Assembly: GCA_025357835.1 (NCBI GenBank) | Contig: JANYLM010000093.1 | Span: 1 to 33,642 of the forward strand | Source of the DNA: Gammaproteobacteria bacterium | Lineage (GTDB): Bacteria; Pseudomonadota; Gammaproteobacteria; Steroidobacterales; Steroidobacteraceae | Reading direction: 5' to 3' | DNA length: 33,642 nucleotides | In this document: in pieces, positions 15,710-23,381 of the stretch | How the letters are laid out: every line of letters starts with the position of its first letter | Position numbering within the stretch: the stretch's first letter is position 1 | The notes under the pieces: model-generated | What the model was told of the DNA's origin: nothing | Databases searched by the model: none | What the model saw: only the letters and a program-made list of their open reading frames with translations | Translations under genes and position numbers: made by a program

Positions 15710-18511
15710 TTGGAAGACCCTCCAGTAATCGAGGCGTCCAGACTACCGCGGCCGACGAAGCGCCTCCCCGCTGTGAAAAACTCACCCTACCGACTGGGTA
15801 TCGCAGCTTGGCTCGGTGTCGGCTTTCTAGTTGTCGCGATTCTTGCTGCCGCCGCTAATCTGATCGTCGAGCGCGGCGTCTTGACCACGCACACGACAAT
15901 CGAAAAGCCCGTGGCACCGCCGCACCCTGTAGCTACCTTGGCGCCGGCGCCCATATTCCCGGCCGCACGGGAATCCGAATCCCCATTCAAAAGCATCTCC
16001 GCTGATGTTCCACTTGCCGCGGTCAGGGAATTCGAGCGCGCGGTGTCCAATCGAATCGGAAATAGTAACCCGGCCTCAGAAACGCAATTTCAGTCAGAAC
16101 GAAAGACATTAGAGCGCGAAGCACACATTTATTTGGAATATATCGCTACAGCCGCCAACGATACTCACCTATCGAATCTTTCTGCAGCGTTCAAAGATTT
16201 TGACAATCGCGGCAGCGAAGCGATACATTCTGCCGACGCACAGCGCATAGTTCTTACCGAATATTCGCTGCGATTCGAGGCGATGAACCTACGAATGAAA
16301 AGCGCACTTGAGCGCTCATTCAAAATATTCAACAGAGTAATCGCTCGACAATACTTGATTCAACTCGGCAACGATCTCGACTTGATTCGGGTGCGCTTCG
16401 AGAATTTGAAGGGTACGGGCCGCTACGATAAGCCCACGCTCGATGTCCTCGCCGCAAGTGAACTGGCCTTCGTCGCAACCTTGAAAGCAAACAATCTGAG
16501 TCTTGAGCGATCCCAAGGCCCCGAATGGGTAAGAGGCATGAGCGATGACTCAACAAAAATCGTCTCACTCCGCACCACATTGCTGGATCTCGACAATGAG
16601 CGACAGCGCACGCTCGATGGTTTTGCGCAAGCACACACAAAGCTCATAAATCTAGCGGCAATGGAAATTCAGATTGGGAGAAGCAAGCGGAGAATCCCCG
16701 GCACCGCCGCTCCCCTTGGCGCTGTCGCAACAGTTGACCACTCGCCCGCGGTCGAACCTAGCCTCGGAGAGCAAACGCAGGCACAGACGCTCGCCCCACC
16801 GAATGACCCTCGGGTTAACACGATCGCCTACATAAGTGTAGCGGTGCTACTGTCGTTGCTCGCCATTGGCGCGGCTATAGTGATGAGTGTTCTTGCTCCG
16901 GTGGGGCGAATGCTCAAGGCCACCGTGAAAATCGCGAACGGCGATATGGGTGTACGCGTTCCTCGCGGCGGCATCAAAGAGCTCGACACGCTTGCCGTCG
17001 CGTTCAACCAAATGGCCGATCAGCTTTCTGCGGCTCAGGATATTACTCGCGGCTTTCAGCAACAACTCGAAGCGAAGATCAACGAGCGTACGCGACAGTT
17101 GCAAGAGCTTGCTGAGCACGATCCGTTGACTTTACTTCCCAACCGCCGTCAGTTATTTGCGTTGTTGGGAAACGCGTTGGACGAGGCATCGCGAAATAGT
17201 CGGTTGGTGGGCGTATTCTTTCTGGATCTTGACAATTTCAAGAATATTAATGACAGCATGGGTCACGCCTTCGGCGATCGCGTATTGATTGCGATCGCGC
17301 GGCGTCTGGACGACACGTCACGAAGGTTCGGTTTTGCGGCGCGGCTCGGGGGCGATGAGTTCACCTTAATCTACACGGCGGCGCAAAGCGTTGAAGAAAT
17401 CCGCACAGCTGGGTGGGATCTCGTGCGCGCCTTTCAGACACCGCTCTTGATTGATAGCCGAGAATTGGTGGTTGGGGTAAGCATCGGCATAAGCGTATTT
17501 CCCGACCACGCGTCCGAACCGGACGCCCTGTTGCGCGCGGCGGATGCGGCACTGTTCCGCGCCAAAGCGTTGGGCCGCAGCCAATTGAATGTGTTTACGC
17601 CGGATCTGCTGGAAGCAGCATCGGCCAAGTTTGCGACTGAACAAGGGCTGCGGCGCGCCTTGGAGCGTGGCGAATTCGAGCTGGTCTTTCAACCAGAAAT
17701 AAATGTTGAGACCCTGGAAGTCGGATTGGTTGAAGCGTTGTTGCGCTGGCGGCTCCCCGAGGGACGCCTGGCGCCGCCAAGTGAATTCCTGGCGGTAGCC
17801 GAAGAATCCGGCCTAATCATAGAGATCAGCGACTGGGTGCTGCGATCGGCGATCGAGGCAGCGGCCGATTGGCATCACGGTGCGTGGCCGCAGGCACGGG
17901 TTGCAATAAATGTCTCGCCGCGACAGTTGCTGGATAGCCGGTTCGTGGATCGTGTTTGGGTGCTTTTACAGGAGTTCGATTTGCCGGCGCGCTGTATTGA
18001 AATTGAGCTGACGGAAACCGTCTTACAGACCGGGTCCGCTACCATCGAAGCGTTGCGTCGCCTCCATTCTCTTGGCATTGACATTGCCCTGGATGATTTC
18101 GGCACCGGCTACTCCTCACTCGCCTCCTTGGAGCAATTGCCTCTTTCCCGTATCAAGCTCGATCGCAGCTTAATTGCCAGTATCGACACGAGCTCTCGTT
18201 CGGCTGCTATCGCGCTAGCAATTATCGGGCTGTGCCGAAGCCTAAGCCTGGAAGTTACGGCCGAAGGTATTGAGCGACCGGAGCAACTGGCGCTGCTGAT
18301 ACAACACCGGTCGATGTTCCTTCAGGGGTATTTACTGTCGCGGCCGGTATTGCGCAATGAAATTGCGCCGCTCCTCAAGACCCTTCACCAGGATGTTCAG
18401 TTACTAATTTTATCGCTACCGCACACGGCTCGCGAGCGCGATTGGGAAAACAATGGGCTGCAGGTTTTAGACAGTTGGCCGATCGCGGATACGCGCAAAC
18501 CCTATAGATAA
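15710..18511 (+). CDS. Membrane-bound HAMP-GGDEF-EAL c-di-GMP cyclase/phosphodiesterase
   Basis: Up to 933 residues. Order: cytoplasmic tail; transmembrane helix about 31-53; a large helical periplasmic sensor region (about 55-370); a second transmembrane helix about 371-395; HAMP linker (APVGRMLKATVKIANGDMGVRVP) to about 445; a coiled coil; a GGDEF domain with HDPLTLLPNRR, DLDNFKNIND and an intact RLGGDEF (about 544-550); and an EAL domain with VEALLRW, INVSPRQL, IELTETV, DDFGTGYSSL, KLDRSL, AEGIE and the final QGYLLSRPV. All catalytic residues I can check in both domains are present, so it could both make and break c-di-GMP. The start is uncertain: TTG at 15710 lacks a ribosome site, and a GTG at 15773 also lies before the first helix. 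It stands alone, so its signal is unknown. Confidence 0.9.
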   Translation: MEDPPVIEASRLPRPTKRLPAVKNSPYRLGIAAWLGVGFLVVAILAAAANLIVERGVLTTHTTIEKPVAPPHPVATLAPAPIFPAARESESPFKSISADVPLAAVREFERAVSNRIGNSNPASETQFQSERKTLEREAHIYLEYIATAANDTHLSNLSAAFKDFDNRGSEAIHSADAQRIVLTEYSLRFEAMNLRMKSALERSFKIFNRVIARQYLIQLGNDLDLIRVRFENLKGTGRYDKPTLDVLAASELAFVATLKANNLSLERSQGPEWVRGMSDDSTKIVSLRTTLLDLDNERQRTLDGFAQAHTKLINLAAMEIQIGRSKRRIPGTAAPLGAVATVDHSPAVEPSLGEQTQAQTLAPPNDPRVNTIAYISVAVLLSLLAIGAAIVMSVLAPVGRMLKATVKIANGDMGVRVPRGGIKELDTLAVAFNQMADQLSAAQDITRGFQQQLEAKINERTRQLQELAEHDPLTLLPNRRQLFALLGNALDEASRNSRLVGVFFLDLDNFKNINDSMGHAFGDRVLIAIARRLDDTSRRFGFAARLGGDEFTLIYTAAQSVEEIRTAGWDLVRAFQTPLLIDSRELVVGVSIGISVFPDHASEPDALLRAADAALFRAKALGRSQLNVFTPDLLEAASAKFATEQGLRRALERGEFELVFQPEINVETLEVGLVEALLRWRLPEGRLAPPSEFLAVAEESGLIIEISDWVLRSAIEAAADWHHGAWPQARVAINVSPRQLLDSRFVDRVWVLLQEFDLPARCIEIELTETVLQTGSATIEALRRLHSLGIDIALDDFGTGYSSLASLEQLPLSRIKLDRSLIASIDTSSRSAAIALAIIGLCRSLSLEVTAEGIERPEQLALLIQHRSMFLQGYLLSRPVLRNEIAPLLKTLHQDVQLLILSLPHTARERDWENNGLQVLDSWPIADTRKPYR

Positions 18512-18529
18512 TGGTGACCCGCGCAGGAA

Positions 18530-18703
18530 TCGCGTCGTGGTCGTAACTGAGTTCGCGACGACTATGTCGAGCCTCCCATCGCCATTCGGATCCGCCGGAG
18601 CGACTGCCGTGGTCTCTGCGCCTCCCGACGCATAATTCACCGCAGCCTGAAAAGTTCCATCACCTTTGCCCAGTATCACGCTGACCTGGCGCCCCGGCGG
18701 CAA
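18530..18703 (-). pseudogene. Remnant of a VCBS/FG-GAP repeat protein
   Basis: The minus-strand frame encodes SVILGKGDGTFQAAVNYASGG, then ADPNGDGRLDIVVANS. This is almost exactly one FG-GAP/VCBS blade: LLGNGDGTF..., a loop, and DLNGDGKLDLVVAN, with the calcium-binding D-x-N-G-D-G-x-x-D pattern intact. Intact genes encode many such blades in a secreted protein of several hundred residues. Here only one blade survives and the frame then turns into unrelated residues (TTTTRFLRG). It sits between the ends and starts of two plus-strand genes, so it is an isolated leftover. Confidence 0.65.
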
Positions 18704-18738
18704 GCCGTGTTAAATTCTTCAAGATCCAATAACAACCG

Positions 18739-19674
18739 ATGCCAATGAATTCGCGACTTCCGCTGCCATTGTTGCTCCTGCCGATCTGCCTCGCTGCCTG
18801 CTCGGGCAGTGCGTCGGGCGCAGCGCCACCCAAACGCCTCGAGGTCGATTCCGAACACTGGCCCGTGCGTGTTCTCGAACTCGGTCAGGCGACGATCAGG
18901 CTCGTGGACAGTCGCGGGGTACCCGCCTATCTCACGAAGATCGAAATCCAGCTTGCCCAGGACAGCTCGACTCCGACTGCCGTGTCCTATGTATTCTACG
19001 AACCCGCGAAGCGCAGCCTGCTCACAGTCAGTTATGTCAGCGCTGCCGATGTATCGGTGTCGGCGCAGGTAATGGAACAGGCCCGCCGGGCTGGGGTCGA
19101 CAAGATCATGAGCGCTGCGCAGGATGCGGCCCTTGCACCGCAGTTCGACGAATCTGCGCTGCGCGAGGGCGCGTTCGCGCCGGCGCCCCTTCCGGGCGCA
19201 CAGGTGGGACTTCGCGATGCCTATGCGCTCGCTCGGCGCGAGGGGCTCACGCGCGCTGAAAACATCGATCTTTCCGTCAGCGACAAGGATCCGAAACTAC
19301 CGCTGCTGATGTGGACGTTCAAAGGGCAGCACACGCGCGAGGACTCGCAAGCAATCCACATCGACGCGATAACCGGCGCCTATATCGACGAGGATCGCAT
19401 CAACTCATTGTCGCGCGCGGAACGCGCCGCTCAGCTCGGTGTGGGCCTTGCCGCCATCAAGGCGTTCCTGCGTGCACACCAGGGCGGCAGCCATGGGGGT
19501 AACTGGTCCTCGCCGCTGATTCCCGGAGCGGCGAGCGTCGTGAACGGCGGGGGCGAGCACGGGTACTACTTCGATGGCCTGCGCGACTACACCCTGGGGC
19601 CGGCTTCAGAGTGCGCCGCGCGCGGTGGCACGGATGCCGGTCCGGCAAGCTTCGGCGGCAACTACTGTTACTGA
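18739..19674 (+). CDS. Putative lipoprotein with PepSY-like region
   Basis: A 311-residue exported protein. The signal peptide ends in a lipobox LAAC with the lipidated cysteine at residue 21, followed by SGSASGAA. Predicted to be anchored to a membrane from the periplasm. Residues 180-225 contain LPLLMWTFKGQHTREDSQAIHIDAITGAYIDEDRI, which resembles the strand-turn-strand of PepSY-type domains, but the assignment is loose. A glycine-rich stretch (HQGGSHGGNW) and a short cysteine-bearing tail (SECAARGG...NYCY) end the protein. An ATG six bases downstream is an equal alternative start; no clear ribosome site. No neighbour suggests a role, and function is unknown. Confidence 0.7.
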   Translation: MPMNSRLPLPLLLLPICLAACSGSASGAAPPKRLEVDSEHWPVRVLELGQATIRLVDSRGVPAYLTKIEIQLAQDSSTPTAVSYVFYEPAKRSLLTVSYVSAADVSVSAQVMEQARRAGVDKIMSAAQDAALAPQFDESALREGAFAPAPLPGAQVGLRDAYALARREGLTRAENIDLSVSDKDPKLPLLMWTFKGQHTREDSQAIHIDAITGAYIDEDRINSLSRAERAAQLGVGLAAIKAFLRAHQGGSHGGNWSSPLIPGAASVVNGGGEHGYYFDGLRDYTLGPASECAARGGTDAGPASFGGNYCY

Positions 19675-19927
19675 GCGCTGCGTAGCGTTCATCCGACCTC
19701 GGCCTGGACGCTGCAGCAATTGCGCGAGGTAATCGGCTCAGAGGATTGAACCCGGGAACTGCTTCACGATTGCGACCGCTTCTTCGCGGAGAACCTGGAC
19801 GACTTGATAAGTTAGCCTTGGAATCCAGGTAATGAAATCGCCCCCACGCTGTCCGAAGGCCAATTCAATCTGCGATCGCGTCAACCCCTGCACCCATCGT
19901 CCGAACGCCGTGCGCCCGAAAGGCTAA
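19675..19927. other. Intergenic region, with an unrecognised open frame on the minus strand
   Basis: The minus-strand stretch 19738-19923 is open for 61 codons and ends at TGA. It begins right after a stop and has no ATG or GTG with a ribosome site. The residues (for example RWVQGLTRSQIELAFGQRGG and TYQVVQVLREEAVAIVKQF) look protein-like and could be the tail of a lost gene, but I recognise no family. No RNA gene or terminator is evident. Confidence 0.3.
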
Positions 19928-20875
19928 TTATTGGGAGCCCACCGCGTGTGCCAGGTCTAAGTACATGGCACCTCTGGTGGGGCGAACCTGTCTACCGTTG
20001 CTCGCGCTATCATGCACGATCTGGGCCACTCTTTTGGGCGTACCCAAGTCGGTCCAGCCACACGGCGGTACCGACAGCACTTTGAGGTGCTGCGGATAGT
20101 GGGCCAATACATCTCGCGAGAAATCCACTATGGGTAAATCACTGTAAAGCCTTGAAAGAGACCCGAGTGGTTCCCGCATCGCCGCTCTCATGGGAGCCAG
20201 GAAATTATAGGATCTTTCGAAGAAGCTGAGCAATATGGGAAGTGCGCCCGCCACAATGAACATGTTCCATAAAGCGCCATGGGTCAGCAACTCCTGGGCA
20301 CGCGGGATCGGAGGCTTTTCCACGAATTCACGGACACCGCTCGCGCCGGGGGCGGCATCCGCACGCTCGCTCGGCACGATGTACCCCATCTCGATATCGA
20401 CGCAGTCAGGTTCAGTGCCCAATAGAAATACGGAGCTGGTGTACCGCGAAGCCTGAGCGCAGAGATGACGCAAGCTCTCTGCCAGGACCCATTCCTGCTG
20501 GACGTAATGATCCGCTGGCAGAAGTACAACGATGGCATCGGGATTGTGTTTTTCTACATGCAACAGTGCCAAAGCCGTGCCCACCGCAGTTCCGCGGTTC
20601 GAGGGCTGCACAAAGATGTTACCCGGAGGCAGTACCCCCAAGGGTCGCTTCCACCAGCGCCTGTGTTGGGCCGCAACGACGGTACCCACTTGATCCGGAG
20701 ATGAGATGACCGCCGCGCGTTGCAAGGCCAGCTGCAATAGGCACTCCCGCCGATTAAGGGAACAAAATTGCTTAGGGACGGTATCCCCCTCAGCGGTCGT
20801 CGTGAGCTCTTTGAGTCGGCTACCATTCCCTGCCGCGAGAACTATCGACCATGGTCCTTGATGTTTATTATTCAT
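19928..20875 (-). CDS. Mannose-1-phosphate guanylyltransferase-like nucleotidyltransferase
   Basis: A 315-residue cytoplasmic protein starting with the sugar nucleotidyltransferase signature IVLAAGNGSRLKEL, the lysine-containing VPKQFCSL, FVQPSNRGTAVGTALAL, and VVLLPADHYV (metal-binding Asp of the nucleotide site). The later segments GYIVPSERAD, VREFVEKP and LWNMFIVAG match mannose-1-phosphate guanylyltransferases (GDP-mannose synthesis from GTP and mannose-1-phosphate). It lacks the C-terminal cupin isomerase domain found in ManC/AlgA bifunctional enzymes (usual length 470+), so it is a shorter, single-domain form. GGA eight bases upstream of the ATG supports the start at 20875. It is a lone gene without a polysaccharide cluster, so its pathway role is uncertain. 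Confidence 0.82.
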   Translation of the reverse strand: MNNKHQGPWSIVLAAGNGSRLKELTTTAEGDTVPKQFCSLNRRECLLQLALQRAAVISSPDQVGTVVAAQHRRWWKRPLGVLPPGNIFVQPSNRGTAVGTALALLHVEKHNPDAIVVLLPADHYVQQEWVLAESLRHLCAQASRYTSSVFLLGTEPDCVDIEMGYIVPSERADAAPGASGVREFVEKPPIPRAQELLTHGALWNMFIVAGALPILLSFFERSYNFLAPMRAAMREPLGSLSRLYSDLPIVDFSRDVLAHYPQHLKVLSVPPCGWTDLGTPKRVAQIVHDSASNGRQVRPTRGAMYLDLAHAVGSQ

Positions 20876-21165
20876 AAGCTTATCCAGGTTGGTGAAGGCT
20901 GCGAGAATTGAGAATTGAAATCGCCTGCGGTATCGGTAAGAATCCTACTTTAGCGTCAGGTTTATGACACGGAGGTCCTGCCTCAACGACGTCACGCAGA
21001 AGACTGCTGGAAGCGCGGCGACCGATGCACGCGAAATTCGCCGCCCAGAGCACCGGGAGAAACCGGCCAGAGTCGTGCATACGGGGCCTAATACGGTCTC
21101 ACGTGCCAGAAAGTCGCTCTTGTCCATCTCATTGCCAATTGCTGTGTGACCCGATCTAATTCTGG

Positions 21166-21456
21166 CTAAGCCTTTTTTTTACTCTGCTGGGGTCGGCGTC
21201 GATTGCGCGCATAGATCGCTTGTCCTACCAGCGCCACGATGAGAATCGCAATGTTTGATCCAACAAAGACCCAATTGTTTAACAGCCAGCTATATATGAT
21301 AAATCCGGTCGACGCCAAGAATTGACCTATAAAAAGCCATTTCGATATCCCGCCAGTTGAGCCAGACTTCCATTCCGTAATCACCTGCCGCACCAGGGTC
21401 AGCAAGAGAATGGCGGTACTCAGCCAGCCGATGGCATCGACCCACGGTGCCTTCAC
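21166..21456 (-). CDS. SemiSWEET/PQ-loop-like small membrane protein
   Basis: A 96-residue protein with three hydrophobic helices. Start is GTG at 21456 (VKAPWVDAIGWL) with AGGAG six bases upstream; an ATG at 21483 would add nine odd residues including two cysteines. The run VRQVITEWKSGSTGGISKW, then a helix with GFIIYSWLLNNWVF and a final GSNIAILIVALVGQAIYA, fits the half-transporter arrangement of SemiSWEET/MtN3-like proteins (three helices, KS.S.G.S loop, asparagine in the last helix), although the PQ dipeptide itself is replaced by RQ. Members of that family form dimers that pass sugars. The basic tail (RNRRRPQQSKKKA) is probably cytoplasmic. Assignment from pattern only. Confidence 0.55.
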   Translation of the reverse strand: MKAPWVDAIGWLSTAILLLTLVRQVITEWKSGSTGGISKWLFIGQFLASTGFIIYSWLLNNWVFVGSNIAILIVALVGQAIYARNRRRPQQSKKKA

Positions 21457-21538
21457 GACGCACTCCTGACACCCATGCCACATACAAACTTCGAGGGCAT
21501 GGAGTTGCTACCGGGTAATGCCTATCACTGCGCATTCG

Positions 21539-21730
21539 TTACTTTCGATCAAACGCGATCGCAACTATCGCCACCATGAGAAGTACGCCGCCGAGCTCAT
21601 CCCCGGGCGAAGTACGAACAAATAAATTCGCAGCAATCACCGGTGCGGCGGCTGCGAGTAGTATCCCCAGCCCACACAACCAGTAGACGAACAAGCTGTC
21701 ACGAGAGCTGCGATTTTTGCTTAAACGCAT
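21539..21730 (-). CDS. Small hypothetical membrane protein
   Basis: A 63-residue protein (MRLSKNRSSRD, then two hydrophobic segments, LFVYWLCGLGILLAAAAPVIAA and LGGVLLMVAIVAIAF). A GGA eight bases before the ATG at 21730 is a possible ribosome site; the frame is open upstream to 21757. It lies 82 bases upstream of the SemiSWEET-like gene on the same strand and may be transcribed with it. I recognise no family; small size leaves a real chance that it is not a gene. Confidence 0.4.
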   Translation of the reverse strand: MRLSKNRSSRDSLFVYWLCGLGILLAAAAPVIAANLFVRTSPGDELGGVLLMVAIVAIAFDRK

Positions 21731-21757
21731 CGATAACATCCAACACAGTAACGCCAA

Positions 21758-22129
21758 TTAGTGCGCAACATACTAAATGCATTGTTTGGAGGTATCAGCC
21801 TACAGAGCTTTCATGCATAGGAAAACGAGCAACGCAATGTCAGTGTTGGTGTAATCCGTTTTTCTTTTTTCGAAAGCACGTCAGGAGAAATGTTCAAGAG
21901 CGCGAGTTGAGCTTGGGAAGGCTATATTGGTTGTACAGGAACTCCACGCGTTCCCCTCACGCGCGAAGGCTCCCGCCTCAGGTCATCCGACAACACCAGG
22001 GCTTCTAGAGGCACTGACGGCGAGTTCCCACACGGGGCACCGTCGAGATATGGGGCGGGTCGATGCCATCCAGGAAATAAAGGCGACCCAGACAAGCGTG
22101 GCACAAGCATTCGCAATTCTTGTTCGAAG
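21758..22129. other. Intergenic region, no gene seen
   Basis: About 370 bases between the small membrane gene and the LexA box. No open frame has recognisable content, and I see no tRNA, repeat or terminator beyond a T-rich stretch near 21858-21880. It presumably holds the -35 region of the downstream repair genes. Confidence 0.4.
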
Positions 22130-22145
22130 CTGTATATAATTACAG
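22130..22145 (+). promoter_or_regulatory. LexA (SOS) box upstream of the radical SAM-UdgX genes
   Basis: CTGT-ATATAATT-ACAG, the CTGT-N8-ACAG pattern of gammaproteobacterial LexA sites. It matches 14 of 16 positions of the idealised CTGTATATATATACAG, differing only in two central A/T positions. It covers the -10 box and ends one base before the ATG at 22147, so LexA bound here would block transcription directly. Confidence 0.85.
22135..22140 (+). promoter_or_regulatory. Consensus -10 box (TATAAT) inside the LexA box
   Basis: A perfect TATAAT ends six bases before the ATG at 22147. Transcription would therefore begin at or next to the start codon, giving a leaderless mRNA; consistent with this, no Shine-Dalgarno precedes the ATG. 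The -35 is weak (TCGCAA at 22111-22116 with an 18-base spacer). Confidence 0.6.
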
Positions 22146-22146
22146 T

Positions 22147-23367
22147 ATGGATTTGGAAGCCAAACTCGCGATTTTGGCCGATGCAGCCAAATACGATGCG
22201 TCATGTGCAAGCAGTGGCGCGCTCAAACGGTACGCCTCTCCCGGTCAGGGGATGGGTTCAACCACCGGCATGGGCATTTGCCACAGTTACACGCCGGACG
22301 GCCGATGCGTCTCTTTATTAAAAATACTGCTGACCAATTTCTGCTTGTACGACTGCGTTTATTGCGTGAATCGCCGCTCGAGCGATGTTCCCCGAGCTCG
22401 CTTCAACGTGGAGGAAGTGGTCGATCTGACTTTATCATTTTACCGACGAAACTATATTGAAGGACTTTTTTTAAGTTCCGGGATCATTCGTTCAGCCGAC
22501 TACACCATGGAGCAGATGGTTGCGGTTGCGCGTCAACTTCGTGTAGATCACCAGTTCGCCGGCTATATCCATCTTAAGACTATCCCCGAAGCGAGCGCAG
22601 ATCTCATCGAGAGTGCAGGCCGGTATGCTGACCGCCTGAGTGTCAACATCGAGCTACCGAGCAACGATGCGTTGGCGCGCCTCGCGCCGGAGAAATCAGT
22701 CCGTTCCATTAAGAAAACAATGGGTACCATTCGTTTGAGGCTGGATGAAAAAAAAGCCGGCGGCCAGCGCGCCCCAGCTTTCGCGCCGGCCGGACAAAGC
22801 ACCCAAATGATTGTCGGTGCGGATGCGAGCACAGATATCAACATCCTTGATACTGCGGACACGCTGTATCGCTCCTACGGTCTTAAACGAGTTTATTACT
22901 CGGCATTCAGCCCCATACCCCACTCATCTGCTCGGCTCCCGAATAGCGCACCCCCGCTGCTACGCGAACATCGACTGTATCAAGCAGACTGGTTGCTTCG
23001 CTTTTACGGATTCTCGGTAAGTGAATTGTCGCACTCGCTACCCACTGGGGACCTGAATCTTAATCTGGATCCGAAGACCGTGTGGGCACTCGCCAATCGC
23101 GCGCTATTTCCGGTGGATGTTAATACGGCGGAGCGGGAAGTGCTCTTGCGCGTGCCGGGATTGGGCGTTCGGGTCGTTCATCGAATCTTAGCCTCCCGGC
23201 GCCAGCGACGCTTGATGTGGGAGGATCTAAAAGTGCTTGGCGCAACTCTGAAACGCGCGCAACATTTTATCGTTGCCGGCAATTACTCGCCGCACGCCGG
23301 CGACCGCAGCAGCGATAAATTGAATGCGTCAATGACACAGATGAATACGCAGCAATCGCTTTTTTAA
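22147..23367 (+). CDS. Radical SAM protein of the putative DNA modification/repair type, with HhH tail
   Basis: A 406-residue protein. Cysteines 66, 70 and 73 form the radical SAM CX3CX2C cluster (NFCLYDCVYC), preceded by GMGICHSYTPDGRC with two further cysteines. The segments GLFLSSGIIRSADYTMEQM, GYIHLKTIPEAS and LSVNIELPSNDAL continue the partial TIM barrel. The C-terminal part, FPVDVNTAEREVLLRVPGLGVRVVHRILASRR, is a helix-hairpin-helix region as in DNA-binding proteins. This fits the family annotated as putative DNA modification/repair radical SAM protein (TIGR03916, from memory), whose genes sit beside TIGR03915/UdgX genes. The ATG at 22147 directly follows the LexA box; an in-frame TTG or ATG further upstream would run through the operator. 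The reaction is unknown; repair or modification of DNA is inferred from partner, HhH and SOS control. Confidence 0.88.
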   Translation: MDLEAKLAILADAAKYDASCASSGALKRYASPGQGMGSTTGMGICHSYTPDGRCVSLLKILLTNFCLYDCVYCVNRRSSDVPRARFNVEEVVDLTLSFYRRNYIEGLFLSSGIIRSADYTMEQMVAVARQLRVDHQFAGYIHLKTIPEASADLIESAGRYADRLSVNIELPSNDALARLAPEKSVRSIKKTMGTIRLRLDEKKAGGQRAPAFAPAGQSTQMIVGADASTDINILDTADTLYRSYGLKRVYYSAFSPIPHSSARLPNSAPPLLREHRLYQADWLLRFYGFSVSELSHSLPTGDLNLNLDPKTVWALANRALFPVDVNTAEREVLLRVPGLGVRVVHRILASRRQRRLMWEDLKVLGATLKRAQHFIVAGNYSPHAGDRSSDKLNASMTQMNTQQSLF

Positions 23368-23381
23368 GCGTGAGATCGCAG

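Noticed and set aside
19725..19760. A tRNA T-arm-like stretch (GGGTTCAATCC on the minus strand)
   Set aside because: The flanking stem bases do not pair and no acceptor or anticodon arm is present.
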